The notes beneath the pieces are model-generated. The model was given only the letters and a program-made list of their open reading frames with translations, was not told where the DNA came from and did not search any database. A stretch of 64,000 bases of DNA from a virus. The translations under genes were made by a program, and so were the position numbers. Positions 27,985 through 35,690 of this stretch are shown here, piece by piece (the first letter of the stretch is position 1; every line of letters begins with the position of its first letter). Location of the stretch: IMG/VR virus record IMGVR_UViG_3300013120_000738, positions 124,001 to 188,000 of that record. The stretch is one strand, 5' to 3'.

Positions 27985-28785
27985 ATGCCAGATTCTATTT
28001 TAAAGTATCACGGCGGAAAGCATTATCTAGCTTCTAAGATTATAGCACTAATGCCACCACATATCCATTATGTGGAACCATATTTTGGCGGCGGATCGGT
28101 TCTGCTAAAGAAAGACCCGATGAATACATCGGAGGCTATAAATGATATCAGCCTAAGTCTAACTAATTTCTGGCGAACGCTTCAAAATCCAACAGCATTT
28201 GAAGAGTTTAAGAGAAGAATAGAAGCTACCCCATTCTCACAAGTGGAATGGGCTGAGGCTGCACACGCAGTACCAAAAGAATATCTAGACATCAATGCGG
28301 CGATCAACTTCTTTATACGATGTAGACAATCATTAGCTGGAAGAGGAAGTAGCTTCGCACCCATATCCAAAACAAGAACTCGCCGTGGTATGAACGAGCA
28401 ATGTTCAGCATGGCTTAGTACAATTGATAGATTACATCCAGTCCATACTAGATTACAACGGGTATTCATATATCATGACGATGCTGTAGTAGTCATCAAA
28501 CAAAACGACAGCAAAAGGACATTATTTTATCTCGACCCAACATACCCAAGTGAAACTGTCTCCGCACCAGGTGTATATGAACACCAAATGACCACTGAAC
28601 AACACGAAGTATTGCTAGAGACTGTCGTTAAATTGAATGGTAAGGTAATACTTTCAAGTTATCCAAATGCAATGTATGATAAAGCCTTAAAAGGCTGGAA
28701 AGTAAAAGATTTCGACCTACCGAATAATGCTTCAGGTAGTAAATCTAAAAAGAGAATGGTCGAAAGAGTCTACATGAATTACTGA
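27985..28785 (+). CDS. DNA adenine methylase, Dam/D12 class
   Basis: 266 aa. ILKYHGGK (residues 5-12) and VEPYFGGGSVL (motif I, SAM) are canonical. The catalytic motif IV reads DPTY (184-187) instead of DPPY. N-terminal and target-recognition region are of normal length. It would methylate adenine-N6, perhaps to evade host restriction; the substitution may alter activity. Confidence 0.85.
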   Translation: MPDSILKYHGGKHYLASKIIALMPPHIHYVEPYFGGGSVLLKKDPMNTSEAINDISLSLTNFWRTLQNPTAFEEFKRRIEATPFSQVEWAEAAHAVPKEYLDINAAINFFIRCRQSLAGRGSSFAPISKTRTRRGMNEQCSAWLSTIDRLHPVHTRLQRVFIYHDDAVVVIKQNDSKRTLFYLDPTYPSETVSAPGVYEHQMTTEQHEVLLETVVKLNGKVILSSYPNAMYDKALKGWKVKDFDLPNNASGSKSKKRMVERVYMNY

Positions 28786-28791
28786 AATATC

Positions 28792-28960
28792 ATGCGAGTA
28801 CTACTCATCGGTAATCACGGAGCTTATCACCACGGAAGTAAACAAGTTATTAAGTATCTCCATGACGATATACTCGCATGTGGGCATAAGCCTATTGTTA
28901 AATGGTCTGCATTAGGCAAACTAGGTTTAGATCGAGAAGCAAGTGGCCAAGCACAACCTC
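28792..28960 (+). pseudogene. N-terminal fragment of a GT-B-like gene
   Basis: MRVLLIGNHGAYHHGSKQ begins like a GT-B or pyruvyl-transferase Rossmann domain, and about 55 codons look coding. Beyond about 28960 the sequence is antisense to another truncated gene, and the frame ends at 29067 without homology. Read as a fragment left by deletion. Confidence 0.5.
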
Positions 28961-29243
28961 TTCTATATGGTTTTTCACCATTTATAGAGTACATTATGAA
29001 TTTAGCTTTTGGCATACCATCTGGTAAACCATCTTCTGCTGCCCACTTCTTTGCTTTTTTTCTATAGATAATATTTGGAGAATTTACATACCATATATCA
29101 CATCTAGTCGGGCCTTCATAATAATTAATTCGTACGACAACATCATATGGTTCCAAGTCATCATTCGTCAACTCTGTTACAGCATTTCCAATAATTAGTA
29201 CGTTTTTATTTCTGCAATATTCTATTATATCATTAAGTTCCAT
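28960..29243 (-). pseudogene. N-terminal fragment of a GT29-like (sialyltransferase) gene
   Basis: From ATG 29243: KNVLIIGNAVTELTNDDL then YDVVVRINYY resembles the first conserved block of GT29/glycosyltransferase 29-like bacterial proteins. After about 95 codons it runs antisense into the facing fragment. Product probably inactive. Confidence 0.5.
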
Positions 29244-29320
29244 ATGTCTTCACTCCTGTTTCTTTCTATATTTCTTTCTATATTGTTCAATAAGATGCTT
29301 ACCACCATCAGATATTTGTA

Positions 29321-29563
29321 TCATCTCTTCAGTTCTTTTTTGAAATACTCATTATCTGGGTCTTGTACCATTTGTAATTCAAGACCACTATTATTACCAG
29401 CAGTATCTACCATTATTCCGGCACGTGGTTTTTCGCTACTACATCTTACACATGTCGTGGTATGGGGCAATACCTTAAGTCTCGCTTCTGGTATTTGTAC
29501 ACCACAGATCTCACAGTCTCTATCGCCAGTTTCTTCTTTTTCGAATTTTACAACGTAAGTCAT
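29321..29563 (-). CDS. DksA/TraR-type zinc finger protein
   Basis: 80 aa from ATG 29563 (SD GGAGG). CEICGVQIPEARLKVLPHT then CVRC is the DksA/TraR C4 zinc finger. Short members act at the RNA polymerase secondary channel in phages and plasmids. A paralogue is at 52939. Confidence 0.75.
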   Translation of the reverse strand: MTYVVKFEKEETGDRDCEICGVQIPEARLKVLPHTTTCVRCSSEKPRAGIMVDTAGNNSGLELQMVQDPDNEYFKKELKR

Positions 29564-29609
29564 TTCAGCCTCCACAATGTTAGAGATTCTTTCAATTAGA
29601 AATATTTGA

Positions 29610-29637
29610 CTTAACCTAATACCCCTCCAGTGTAACA
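29610..29637 (+). promoter_or_regulatory. Two-box promoter-like motif
   Basis: CTTAAC, 15 nt, TGTAACA; 35 nt before the 29672 start. Confidence 0.6.
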
Positions 29638-29671
29638 TGTTAAGGACAATCTAACCCCTAAGGAGTAGAAT

Positions 29672-29932
29672 ATGATTTGGGAATGTGAACCTGGAAGATT
29701 ACCATCGTTAATTGCTCAAGTCGAACAAGGTGATTTCATCGCCATGGACGGGAATATGCACTTGGTTATATTATCACGACAGGAAAGGGGTTTACTAACA
29801 GTCTACTTAGCACCAGACCCAGAAGTCGAACCAGAGCCAAAAACCGTAGTCAAAATGCAAGTTGGCCAAAACGATTTCTTCTCCGTTACACCAGTAGATA
29901 TTGAAGAAGGTCCTGACTGGCAAATGTCTTAA
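29672..29932 (+). CDS. Unknown 86 aa protein
   Basis: SD AAGGAGT. All-beta acidic sequence with LVILSRQERGLLTVYL and PEVEPEPKTVVKM. No family recognised. First gene of a small plus-strand operon. Confidence 0.65.
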   Translation: MIWECEPGRLPSLIAQVEQGDFIAMDGNMHLVILSRQERGLLTVYLAPDPEVEPEPKTVVKMQVGQNDFFSVTPVDIEEGPDWQMS

Positions 29933-29946
29933 ATACATGGCTTAAT

Positions 29947-30411
29947 ATGGCTAAAACATGTGGCGAATGCCAACTATGTTGCTTTATACTTCACGTAGAA
30001 GCTCTCAAAAAGCAAGAATGGGAACAATGCGAACACCAATGTAAACAGGGGTGCGCAATATATCCTAATCGCCCAGAAATATGCAGTAACTATCGCTGCT
30101 TATGGCTATCTGATGAATTTATCCCAGAAGAATTTCGACCAGACAAAATAGGTTGTGTGGTCGACATCCATGATACTCTAATTGGCCCAGTAGTTGTATG
30201 TCATCAGATTAAAGATGGCCAATGGAAAGAAACAGCAACCTTCCAATATATAGCCGAATTAGCAAAACGTACCGGATATTGGATATATACAACATGTAAA
30301 ACCAAAAGAGAAGCAGTCTTCCCAAAATGGGCAGCCGATCAACAAAAGCAATTTGACGCTATGATAAAAGACCGTAGCCTTGTCGAACCAGTTATGGGCC
30401 GAATGCACTAG
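29947..30411 (+). CDS. YkgJ-type cysteine-cluster protein
   Basis: 154 aa. CGECQLCC, CEHQCKQGCAIYPNRPEIC and YRCLWL form the Cys pattern of the YkgJ (CxxCxxCC) family, which binds zinc or an iron-sulfur cluster. C-terminal half lacks known motifs. Confidence 0.75.
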   Translation: MAKTCGECQLCCFILHVEALKKQEWEQCEHQCKQGCAIYPNRPEICSNYRCLWLSDEFIPEEFRPDKIGCVVDIHDTLIGPVVVCHQIKDGQWKETATFQYIAELAKRTGYWIYTTCKTKREAVFPKWAADQQKQFDAMIKDRSLVEPVMGRMH

Positions 30412-30420
30412 GAGAAACAA

Positions 30421-30639
30421 ATGTACAAATCCGGCGATCCAGTAATCGCATACCTAGGTGAAGACCGTCAAATCTATTTCAACAAACCCGGTAAAACTAT
30501 CTGCGATTTTCCAGCTAGAATAGTTCACCATGGTGATCAAAAAATCATCTTTATAACAGACACACCAGAAACATTTGATGGCGGTCAGGTCATACCACCA
30601 CCAGGATATAAAGCACAAGGTATAAAAGCCAATAAATGA
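30421..30639 (+). CDS. Unknown 72 aa protein
   Basis: SD AGGAGAAAC before the ATG. Small beta protein with VIAYLGEDRQIYF and Pro-rich end. No family recognised; operon with the YkgJ-like gene. Confidence 0.6.
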   Translation: MYKSGDPVIAYLGEDRQIYFNKPGKTICDFPARIVHHGDQKIIFITDTPETFDGGQVIPPPGYKAQGIKANK

Positions 30640-30640
30640 A

Positions 30641-31516
30641 ATGGGTACAACAAGATATGGCCGACTTGGGCACCAATTCAAGGATATAATATCAGCCATA
30701 ATAATAGCAAAAGCATTCAATATAGGCTATCTCCACACAGGATGGAAAAACGTAGGGATAGCACGCCTTAGAGAATGGGAACCATTTTTCGCAATAGGTA
30801 ACGGTGAAATATGTATACCACATATTGCTAAAAATAAATTACGTATACAATCATCATACTGGGATAAACCACCAAAAATATTAAGCACCAGAAATACACG
30901 TGAATACTTAGGATATGAACAAGTCAAAGCACTACTAGACCAATTAGATGACGGTGACATACTAAACCTCGCAAAATCAACAAGAGTAAACCACAAAGTC
31001 CTACGACAATGGGAAAATAAAGGCCTAGTGCCTGAAGGTACATATACAACATTTCGTGAAATACTGCGACAAAAATTTGAGAATTCAAGATTGGCGACAA
31101 GCACCTCAGTAGACTTCGAAAATAAAGCAAAAACAACAGTGGCAGTATATGTCAGAAGTGGGGGAAAACACGAGAACTATAAACAAAAGTCACGCCGCAA
31201 CACTCCAAAAGAACTGTATGATATAGCTATAGAAAGACTACACCAGAAATATGGTGATTTAGAAGTTAAATATTATACACAAGGACCGCTAGATAAATTA
31301 GATGGTGATTATTCAGATTGTGATATTCAAGTTTGTGACGAGAAATTTCCACAATTATATAGTGTACTTAAATCACTTATCGTGGCCGATGTTTTCATAA
31401 AAGCTAGAAGTGCAACATCTTTCCTAATTGGTATGTACCGATATGGACCAACTATAAGTCCGCGTAGTAGAAGATTAAGATTGCCAAATACTATTATCAA
31501 GCACCCAATGGCGTAA
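30641..31516 (+). CDS. Fucosyltransferase-like glycosyltransferase
   Basis: 291 aa. TRYGRLGHQFKDIISAIIIAK at the N-terminus, TVAVYVRSGG in the middle and ADVFIKARSATSFLIG at the end resemble O-/alpha-fucosyltransferase folds (HxRxGD-type loop, here YVRSGG). With the GDP-fucose-synthase-like gene at 6000 this would complete a fucose branch; inference. Confidence 0.55.
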   Translation: MGTTRYGRLGHQFKDIISAIIIAKAFNIGYLHTGWKNVGIARLREWEPFFAIGNGEICIPHIAKNKLRIQSSYWDKPPKILSTRNTREYLGYEQVKALLDQLDDGDILNLAKSTRVNHKVLRQWENKGLVPEGTYTTFREILRQKFENSRLATSTSVDFENKAKTTVAVYVRSGGKHENYKQKSRRNTPKELYDIAIERLHQKYGDLEVKYYTQGPLDKLDGDYSDCDIQVCDEKFPQLYSVLKSLIVADVFIKARSATSFLIGMYRYGPTISPRSRRLRLPNTIIKHPMA

Positions 31517-32117
31517 ATGAATAACGTCCTAATCTAATCTCTTCTGCAAATCTCTTGCGAACCATTTCTCTTAATTCATCATCATAATATGTTGAATAAT
31601 GTCTCTTTTTAGTCTGAGCAACATTGACCCTAGGTAAGTTAATTGCTCTAATCCCTATTTTCCTACAAGCCGTATTAAATCCCGCCTGAAGATTCTCGAA
31701 TTTTATAACAAAGTCAACATCGTCACCAAGTCTATGATCATCTAATGCAATAAAATATCGGGCCATTGTAAGCTTCTGGATAAGTTCTTTAAATTTCTTC
31801 CTATCAAAAGATTTCCTACCAGAATGCGGTGAAAGGTGATAGGACACCAACCGGTCCCAAGGATTTCGTATCACCGTAAATTTAAATAGACCAGCAAATA
31901 CCTTAGGCCGCAAAACATCTCTATAATAAGATAATGGAGAATGTTTTGTAGTCTTAAGCCTTCTATTTATTACTTCGAATCTATGTAATGTATCATTTGG
32001 GCCTTTCTGCACTGATTCAAGATTATCTTCTGAAAATTGTCGTAAATGATTTTGAATACTATTACCACCAGTCCTTGGTATATGGATAAAAAGAAATTTA
32101 TGCTTAAGTGACAACAT
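31497..32117 (-). CDS. Sulfotransferase (carbohydrate type)
   Basis: 206 aa. FLFIHIPRTGGNSI is the 5'-phosphosulfate loop and FTVIRNPWDRLVSYH the 3'-phosphate segment of PAPS-dependent sulfotransferase family 2. It would transfer sulfate to a sugar hydroxyl. Tandem with a second sulfotransferase, overlapping by 14 nt. Confidence 0.85.
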   Translation of the reverse strand: MLSLKHKFLFIHIPRTGGNSIQNHLRQFSEDNLESVQKGPNDTLHRFEVINRRLKTTKHSPLSYYRDVLRPKVFAGLFKFTVIRNPWDRLVSYHLSPHSGRKSFDRKKFKELIQKLTMARYFIALDDHRLGDDVDFVIKFENLQAGFNTACRKIGIRAINLPRVNVAQTKKRHYSTYYDDELREMVRKRFAEEIRLGRYSFTPLGA

Positions 32118-32775
32118 TTTCCCACATCTCTAAATCGTGTGCTAATATATTTTCAGCAATTCCCAATAATCTTTTAGTATAGTGCGTGCGCCATGGCCTA
32201 CGTTTTTTAGATCTTAAAGAATGTACTAATTTTATCTCGCCCCGCCCAAGCTTCCGCATAACAGCATTAACGCTATCATTTAAATTATCAAATGAACAAA
32301 GTGTATCAACTATTAATTGTCCATCATTATCACATACAAAATATGATTGTGTGATTGGCAAATCCTCATGAAAACAGCCTTCTAAAAACATATCGAATTT
32401 GTCGGTCTCTGCTAGATCTATAATCCTCAACATTTTATCGACGTGAATATCTAATTCATCACCGAATAACCTCCATAAGTGCTGACAACGCTTTTTCCTC
32501 ATTTCAAACCAAGTACGTCTACCTCTACCTCTCATAAAGTAGAATAGAGAGATACATCTTTGTAGAGGATTTCTAAATACGGCAAATGTCAGCTTATCAT
32601 TATAGTCACTGTGTGGTATTTGCCGCATATATTTTGCTGCGAGATGGAATCTATAGTGTGTATAACCAGATATATCCATTAGAGAGTATGCAATACTAGT
32701 GCTTGCACACTTCGGGATCATTATAAATATACAGTCTTGACATATCACAGTATATCTACAGAAACACCCCGGCAT
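32104..32775 (-). CDS. Sulfotransferase (carbohydrate type)
   Basis: About 214-223 aa. IFIMIPKCASTSIAYSL is the 5' loop and LTFAVFRNPLQRCISLF the 3' segment. The ATG at 32775 lies inside a terminator-like hairpin; a GTG at 32748 is equally plausible. Differs in sequence from the adjacent sulfotransferase, so probably acts on another position. Confidence 0.8.
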   Translation of the reverse strand: MPGCFCRYTVICQDCIFIMIPKCASTSIAYSLMDISGYTHYRFHLAAKYMRQIPHSDYNDKLTFAVFRNPLQRCISLFYFMRGRGRRTWFEMRKKRCQHLWRLFGDELDIHVDKMLRIIDLAETDKFDMFLEGCFHEDLPITQSYFVCDNDGQLIVDTLCSFDNLNDSVNAVMRKLGRGEIKLVHSLRSKKRRPWRTHYTKRLLGIAENILAHDLEMWENVVT

Positions 32776-32790
32776 TTCTACCGGGGTGTT
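32763..32790 (-). terminator. Hairpin ending the RNA gene cluster
   Basis: AACACCCCGG and CCGGGGTGTT, a 10 bp perfect stem with 8 nt loop, followed by TTTC on the minus strand. Confidence 0.6.
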
Positions 32791-32836
32791 CTGCCAGTTG
32801 CGACGTCCATCAGGAGTTGCCGATGAGCAACTTTGT

Positions 32837-32900
32837 GCCAGAGGGCTTGTGGAGCTTTAGGCACTTTGCAGAGTTTCAAAAAACAACCCTGCCCTCTGGC
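32837..32900 (-). repeat. Inverted repeat, possible structured RNA
   Basis: GCCAGAGGGC and GCCCTCTGGC form perfect 10 bp arms around 44 nt, directly downstream of tRNA-Met. A smaller GTTGC/GCAAC hairpin lies at 32816-32831. Could be a small RNA or a 3' processing structure. Confidence 0.45.
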
Positions 32901-32903
32901 GAG

Positions 32904-32972
32904 TAGCGGATCCGGGGGTCGCACCCGGCGAACCAGGCTTATGAGGCCCGATTGAGCACTGGCCCATCCGCA
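32904..32972 (-). tRNA. tRNA-Met (CAT), reduced D-arm
   Basis: Anticodon arm CGGGC-CTCATAA-GCCTG and T-arm CCGGG-TGCGACC-CCCGG are clear. The acceptor has six pairs (GCGGAT/ATCCGC) and an unpaired T1/T72, as in initiator tRNAs. The D-arm is only GGGC-CAGT-GCTC with no bases 8-9, so the gene is about 69 nt. No CCA is encoded. Confidence 0.75.
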
Positions 32973-32991
32973 TCACACACTATTTTTGAAG

Positions 32992-33065
32992 TCAGGATGG
33001 TCGGATTCGAACCGACGCTCTCGTGGTCCCAAACCACGCGGAATACCAGGCTTTCCCACATCCTG
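32992..33065 (-). tRNA. tRNA-Pro (TGG)
   Basis: Complete cloverleaf: acceptor CAGGATG/CATCCTG, anticodon arm CGTGG-TTTGGGA-CCACG, T-arm GTCGG-TTCGAAT-CCGAC, discriminator A. CCA not encoded. Confidence 0.95.
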
Positions 33066-33100
33066 AAAAACGCCCCGACCGAATACCCAATCGGCCGGGG
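33066..33100 (-). terminator. Terminator just upstream of tRNA-Pro
   Basis: Stem CCCCGGCCGA/TCGGTCGGGG with 8 nt loop followed by CGTTTTTC, which runs straight into the tRNA-Pro 5' end. It may be a processing hairpin rather than a full stop. Confidence 0.55.
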
Positions 33101-33190
33101 CTAGGTATTTCATAATCTTTTTTCAAAAATTATGGAGTCGTTCTACACCCAACTAGTTCCGTTTAATTCCCCGATTCATTCGTTACGCCC

Positions 33191-33325
33191 GCAAGTCCTG
33201 CCATTAGACGATCCCCCCTGGTAAAAAGGGCCGCGTCCTAGAGTATAGCCAGAACCGCTGGTGAGTTCCAACATGTCACTAAGACGCGGTAAGAGGGGGG
33301 AATCGGACTTGAACCGATATTTGCT
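33191..33325 (-). tRNA. Permuted tRNA-like gene B (3' half before 5' half)
   Basis: On the minus strand a T-arm ATCGG-TTCAAGT-CCGAT plus TCCCCCC (33318-33295) comes first. About 75 nt later GGGGGGA TC GTCT-AATGGCA-GGAC (33218-33195) gives the 5' acceptor and a D-arm. The acceptor pairs 7/7. TTGC (5' half) can pair GCAA (3' half) to form part of an anticodon stem. The anticodon is not resolved. The spacer carries its own stem CCGCGTC/GACGCGG followed by CCCTTTTT. Confidence 0.55.
33231..33290 (-). other. Stem-loop with U-tract between tRNA halves
   Basis: CCGCGTC and GACGCGG close a 60 nt structure with an inner CCAG/CTGG hairpin, followed by CCCTTTTT. It looks like a terminator, which would separate the two halves of the permuted tRNA B unless it is read through or is a processing signal. 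Confidence 0.5.
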
Positions 33326-33407
33326 TGGCATTGATCAGGAAACCTCGATTTGGATGCTGACAACACTTATGAGCCTAGGGCGATAGTCTAAACTTCACAG
33401 TCGCACG

Positions 33408-33480
33408 CCATAGCCTCTGCCGTTGGGCTACCCCCACAAGTTTTGGTGTGGGGGGCAGGATTTGAACCTGCAACATATGG
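33408..33480 (-). tRNA. Permuted tRNA-like gene A (3' half before 5' half)
   Basis: Minus strand order: CCATA, var TGTT, T-arm GCAGG-TTCAAAT-CCTGC, CCCCCAC, discriminator A and an encoded CCA (33446-33444); then six spacer bases; then GTGGGGG TA GCC-CAACGGCAGA-GGC and TATGG. Acceptor GTGGGGG/CCCCCAC pairs 7/7 and anticodon stem TATGG/CCATA 5/5 only if the halves are joined in reverse order. The flanks AGTCTAA (33513-33507) and TTAGACT (33391-33385) are complementary and would extend that stem. A GCA (Cys) anticodon is possible but unproven. Confidence 0.6.
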
Positions 33481-33517
33481 AGTGCATTGTTTAATCTAAA
33501 TCTAAGCCTTAGACTGG

Positions 33518-33549
33518 AAGTGGTGGAGGCGCTTCACGCCACCCCACTT
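33518..33549 (-). terminator. Hairpin after the 33549-34304 gene
   Basis: AAGTGGGGTGGCG and CGCC-T-CCACCACTT with loop TGAAG immediately after the stop codon. No clear T-tract; it may also mark the 5' end of the permuted tRNA transcript. Confidence 0.5.
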
Positions 33550-34304
33550 TACCCTTTCTTTATGGGTGCAAGCAAGTACCCGAAAATCGACTTCGCGAAC
33601 TTCTGTTGCTCCACCTCAGTAGAGTTTGCCTTCTCTCTGGCACACTTCACAGCGTCCAGAAGAGCATCAACACGATCCACCAACTCTACCTTCTTGGCAC
33701 CAGGAATCGCACCACTGAAGTTAATGACCTCCCAGTACCCAACCAACTGATCCTCCGTGAAAACCTGAACCTGAGCAGGATGCTCCTTCGTGGCCGGAGA
33801 CAACTCCTCAACTTTACGTACCTTCTTCGACTTCGTCGTCTCATGCTGCTCGGTCGCGTAGGCACCCGCATTCTCATTCCAAGTCCACGTCTCAGCCGGA
33901 TCCAGAGTCGGCAGCTTCCCAATTTGCGTACGCAAATCGATCAACTGCTTCTCCAAGAACAGCAAGTGCGTGACCGGAACACCTGGCAAGATCACCGTAC
34001 CATTCACGGCCACATCCGCCTTCGCGTCACAATTCGCGACGTCCAGGGTTGCCACCATGTCGAACAAATCCGTCAACGCGGCCTCGGTCTGCTCCAACGC
34101 AGCCACCACCGTGAATTGGACCTGCTTACGCTCCGGAGGGAAAAGATCCGTGTCGTCATCATCCTTCGGACGATACGTACGGCTGATGCCCTGCAACAAA
34201 GCCTCTTTCTGTAACTTCTTGTACGCCTCGGTCTGTCGCTTCTTCGAGCGATCCTTCAAACCGTTCGTAACCGCAATCACCTGATTCAACTGCATCTTGG
34301 CCAT
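33549..34304 (-). CDS. Unknown 251 aa phage protein
   Basis: GC-rich, C/G at third positions, unlike its AT-rich neighbours. ATG at 34304 follows AAGGAGG; longer frame to 34343 lacks an SD. N-terminal basic helix (DRSKKRQTEAYKKLQ), a central TVVAALEQTEAALTDLFDMV helix and a C-terminal Lys-rich end. No catalytic motif recognised. Such abundant-codon genes are often highly expressed. Confidence 0.7.
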   Translation of the reverse strand: MAKMQLNQVIAVTNGLKDRSKKRQTEAYKKLQKEALLQGISRTYRPKDDDDTDLFPPERKQVQFTVVAALEQTEAALTDLFDMVATLDVANCDAKADVAVNGTVILPGVPVTHLLFLEKQLIDLRTQIGKLPTLDPAETWTWNENAGAYATEQHETTKSKKVRKVEELSPATKEHPAQVQVFTEDQLVGYWEVINFSGAIPGAKKVELVDRVDALLDAVKCAREKANSTEVEQQKFAKSIFGYLLAPIKKG

Positions 34305-34395
34305 CATGTCCTCCTTCAGAACGTCGTCCAAAATCTCAACCAAAATCTGAATTTGATAGTACTACAATACATCCCAAACCCGAAGATAATTCCTA

Positions 34396-34737
34396 TCAAA
34401 AAGACTTTCCTATCGGAAGACCATCTTTGATATTACCTCCTGGGGAATGTTTAGCACGAACTCTATCAATAAGGACACCGAGAATATGCAAGTAGTTCGC
34501 ATCTCCTTCAATAGCCTCTATCTCCTCCAATTCATGAATAGTAAGAATATCTATAGGAGTAGCAGATTGAATAACATATATATCCCCATATTCCATATAC
34601 ATCCATTGCTCAATAGTACCCACACCCTCCTTATTCACAGTATATGAAATAAGGACAACCTCAGCACCAGGTACCTCTATACCAGCACTCGTCACACGAG
34701 CACTAATATGAGCACCCTTAATAGTCTTATCAATCAC
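34396..34737 (-). CDS. Unknown 113 aa protein
   Basis: GTG start overlaps the upstream stop. Beta-rich with AEVVLISYTVNKEGVG and ILTIHELEEIEAIEGD; C-terminus Gly/Lys. Last gene of the 37.3-34.4 kb minus-strand operon. No family recognised. Confidence 0.6.
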   Translation of the reverse strand: MIDKTIKGAHISARVTSAGIEVPGAEVVLISYTVNKEGVGTIEQWMYMEYGDIYVIQSATPIDILTIHELEEIEAIEGDANYLHILGVLIDRVRAKHSPGGNIKDGLPIGKSF

Positions 34738-35074
34738 CCGAAACGGCTTCAGGACTTGACTCACGCAACACCCCACCAAATTCAATCATAAGTTCGAAAA
34801 GCTCTTTAAAACAATCAGGATCGGCTATTTCCCGTATAGCTTTAAATTCGTGTCTAAGAGGTACAAGGCCCTGAGATGTATACACCATAACCTCATATTT
34901 CTTACTAATCTTGACACTACAGCAATACTTATGAGTTGTTACCGGCGTACTATCCCGCGTAAGATAGACATTAATCTCCGCCCCATTCGTGATAAGATGT
35001 ATCTCAGCATGCATATTCTCGAAAGAGGCATCTATCTCGGCCTTAAGAGCTTCTAATATTTCATGTTTATCCAC
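34730..35074 (-). CDS. Unknown protein, DPDCF family
   Basis: About 114 aa (GTG 35074, or TTG 35104). N-terminal helix KHEILEALKAEIDASF, three or four central strands, and the shared C-terminal signature IADPDCFKELFELM. Paralogous to neighbours at 36626, 36954, 37649 and, more loosely, 36000 and 35677. Confidence 0.65.
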   Translation of the reverse strand: MDKHEILEALKAEIDASFENMHAEIHLITNGAEINVYLTRDSTPVTTHKYCCSVKISKKYEVMVYTSQGLVPLRHEFKAIREIADPDCFKELFELMIEFGGVLRESSPEAVSGD

Positions 35075-35084
35075 TGTCCACGTA

Positions 35085-35690
35085 TTATCGGTCAAGTGCT
35101 TCAAGTTCCTGTATAAAATCCTTTATATCCTCATCATCAGGACTTTCTTCCTCAGCGGCCATCTCGATAGCTTTCTCCTCTAACATAACATTGCCCAATT
35201 CGCCCCCAAAGGATTCAGGATCCTCCAACTCGGTGTTCTTCGGCAGAACTCTGATATCAGAACTACCAGAAAGCAAAGAGGAAGCAAAATTTCTAGCGTC
35301 TTCCCTAGCCTTCTGTTCGACAGCATCTAATATCGCCTTACGAAATTCTAGCGTATACTTAGCTTTAGCTTCATCAATAACAGCTTTCTTTGCTGCCTCA
35401 GATGCTATTAACTTTTCCATACCCTCCTTTACAATAGCACCCATTTTCTCCTCTATCAGGACTTTGGCTCTACGTTCACATACACTAGTTATGAAGCTTC
35501 TATGACCATTACAATGGTCAACTTCATAAGCACCACTCCTCCTAGTAAGCCCCAATAAACTTAAAACAGCATTCCTCAGCATATCATCAATATGCTTAGG
35601 AAGGCCCCTGATAAACTTTGCTATTTCTGCATCAGCAATTTCATTTATCTTGGAAAGGTGTTCTGTTAACCTACTATCAACTGATTTCAT
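35085..35690 (-). CDS. Unknown 201 aa helical protein
   Basis: ATG at 35690 after GGGGATACCG. Long amphipathic helices with KAKYTLEFRKAILDAVEQK and an acidic C-terminal 50 residues (EEESPDDEDIKDFIQ). A DHCNGHRSFITSVCERRAK segment could bind metal. No family recognised. Confidence 0.65.
   Translation of the reverse strand: MKSVDSRLTEHLSKINEIADAEIAKFIRGLPKHIDDMLRNAVLSLLGLTRRSGAYEVDHCNGHRSFITSVCERRAKVLIEEKMGAIVKEGMEKLIASEAAKKAVIDEAKAKYTLEFRKAILDAVEQKAREDARNFASSLLSGSSDIRVLPKNTELEDPESFGGELGNVMLEEKAIEMAAEEESPDDEDIKDFIQELEALDR

Noticed and set aside
33070-33470. tmRNA
   Set aside because: No alanine acceptor with G-U pair, no tag reading frame; length is too small.
33060-33550. Ordinary group I intron in a tRNA
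   Set aside because: No clear P7/S sequence in normal order and the insert would be too short; a permuted arrangement is kept only as a hypothesis.
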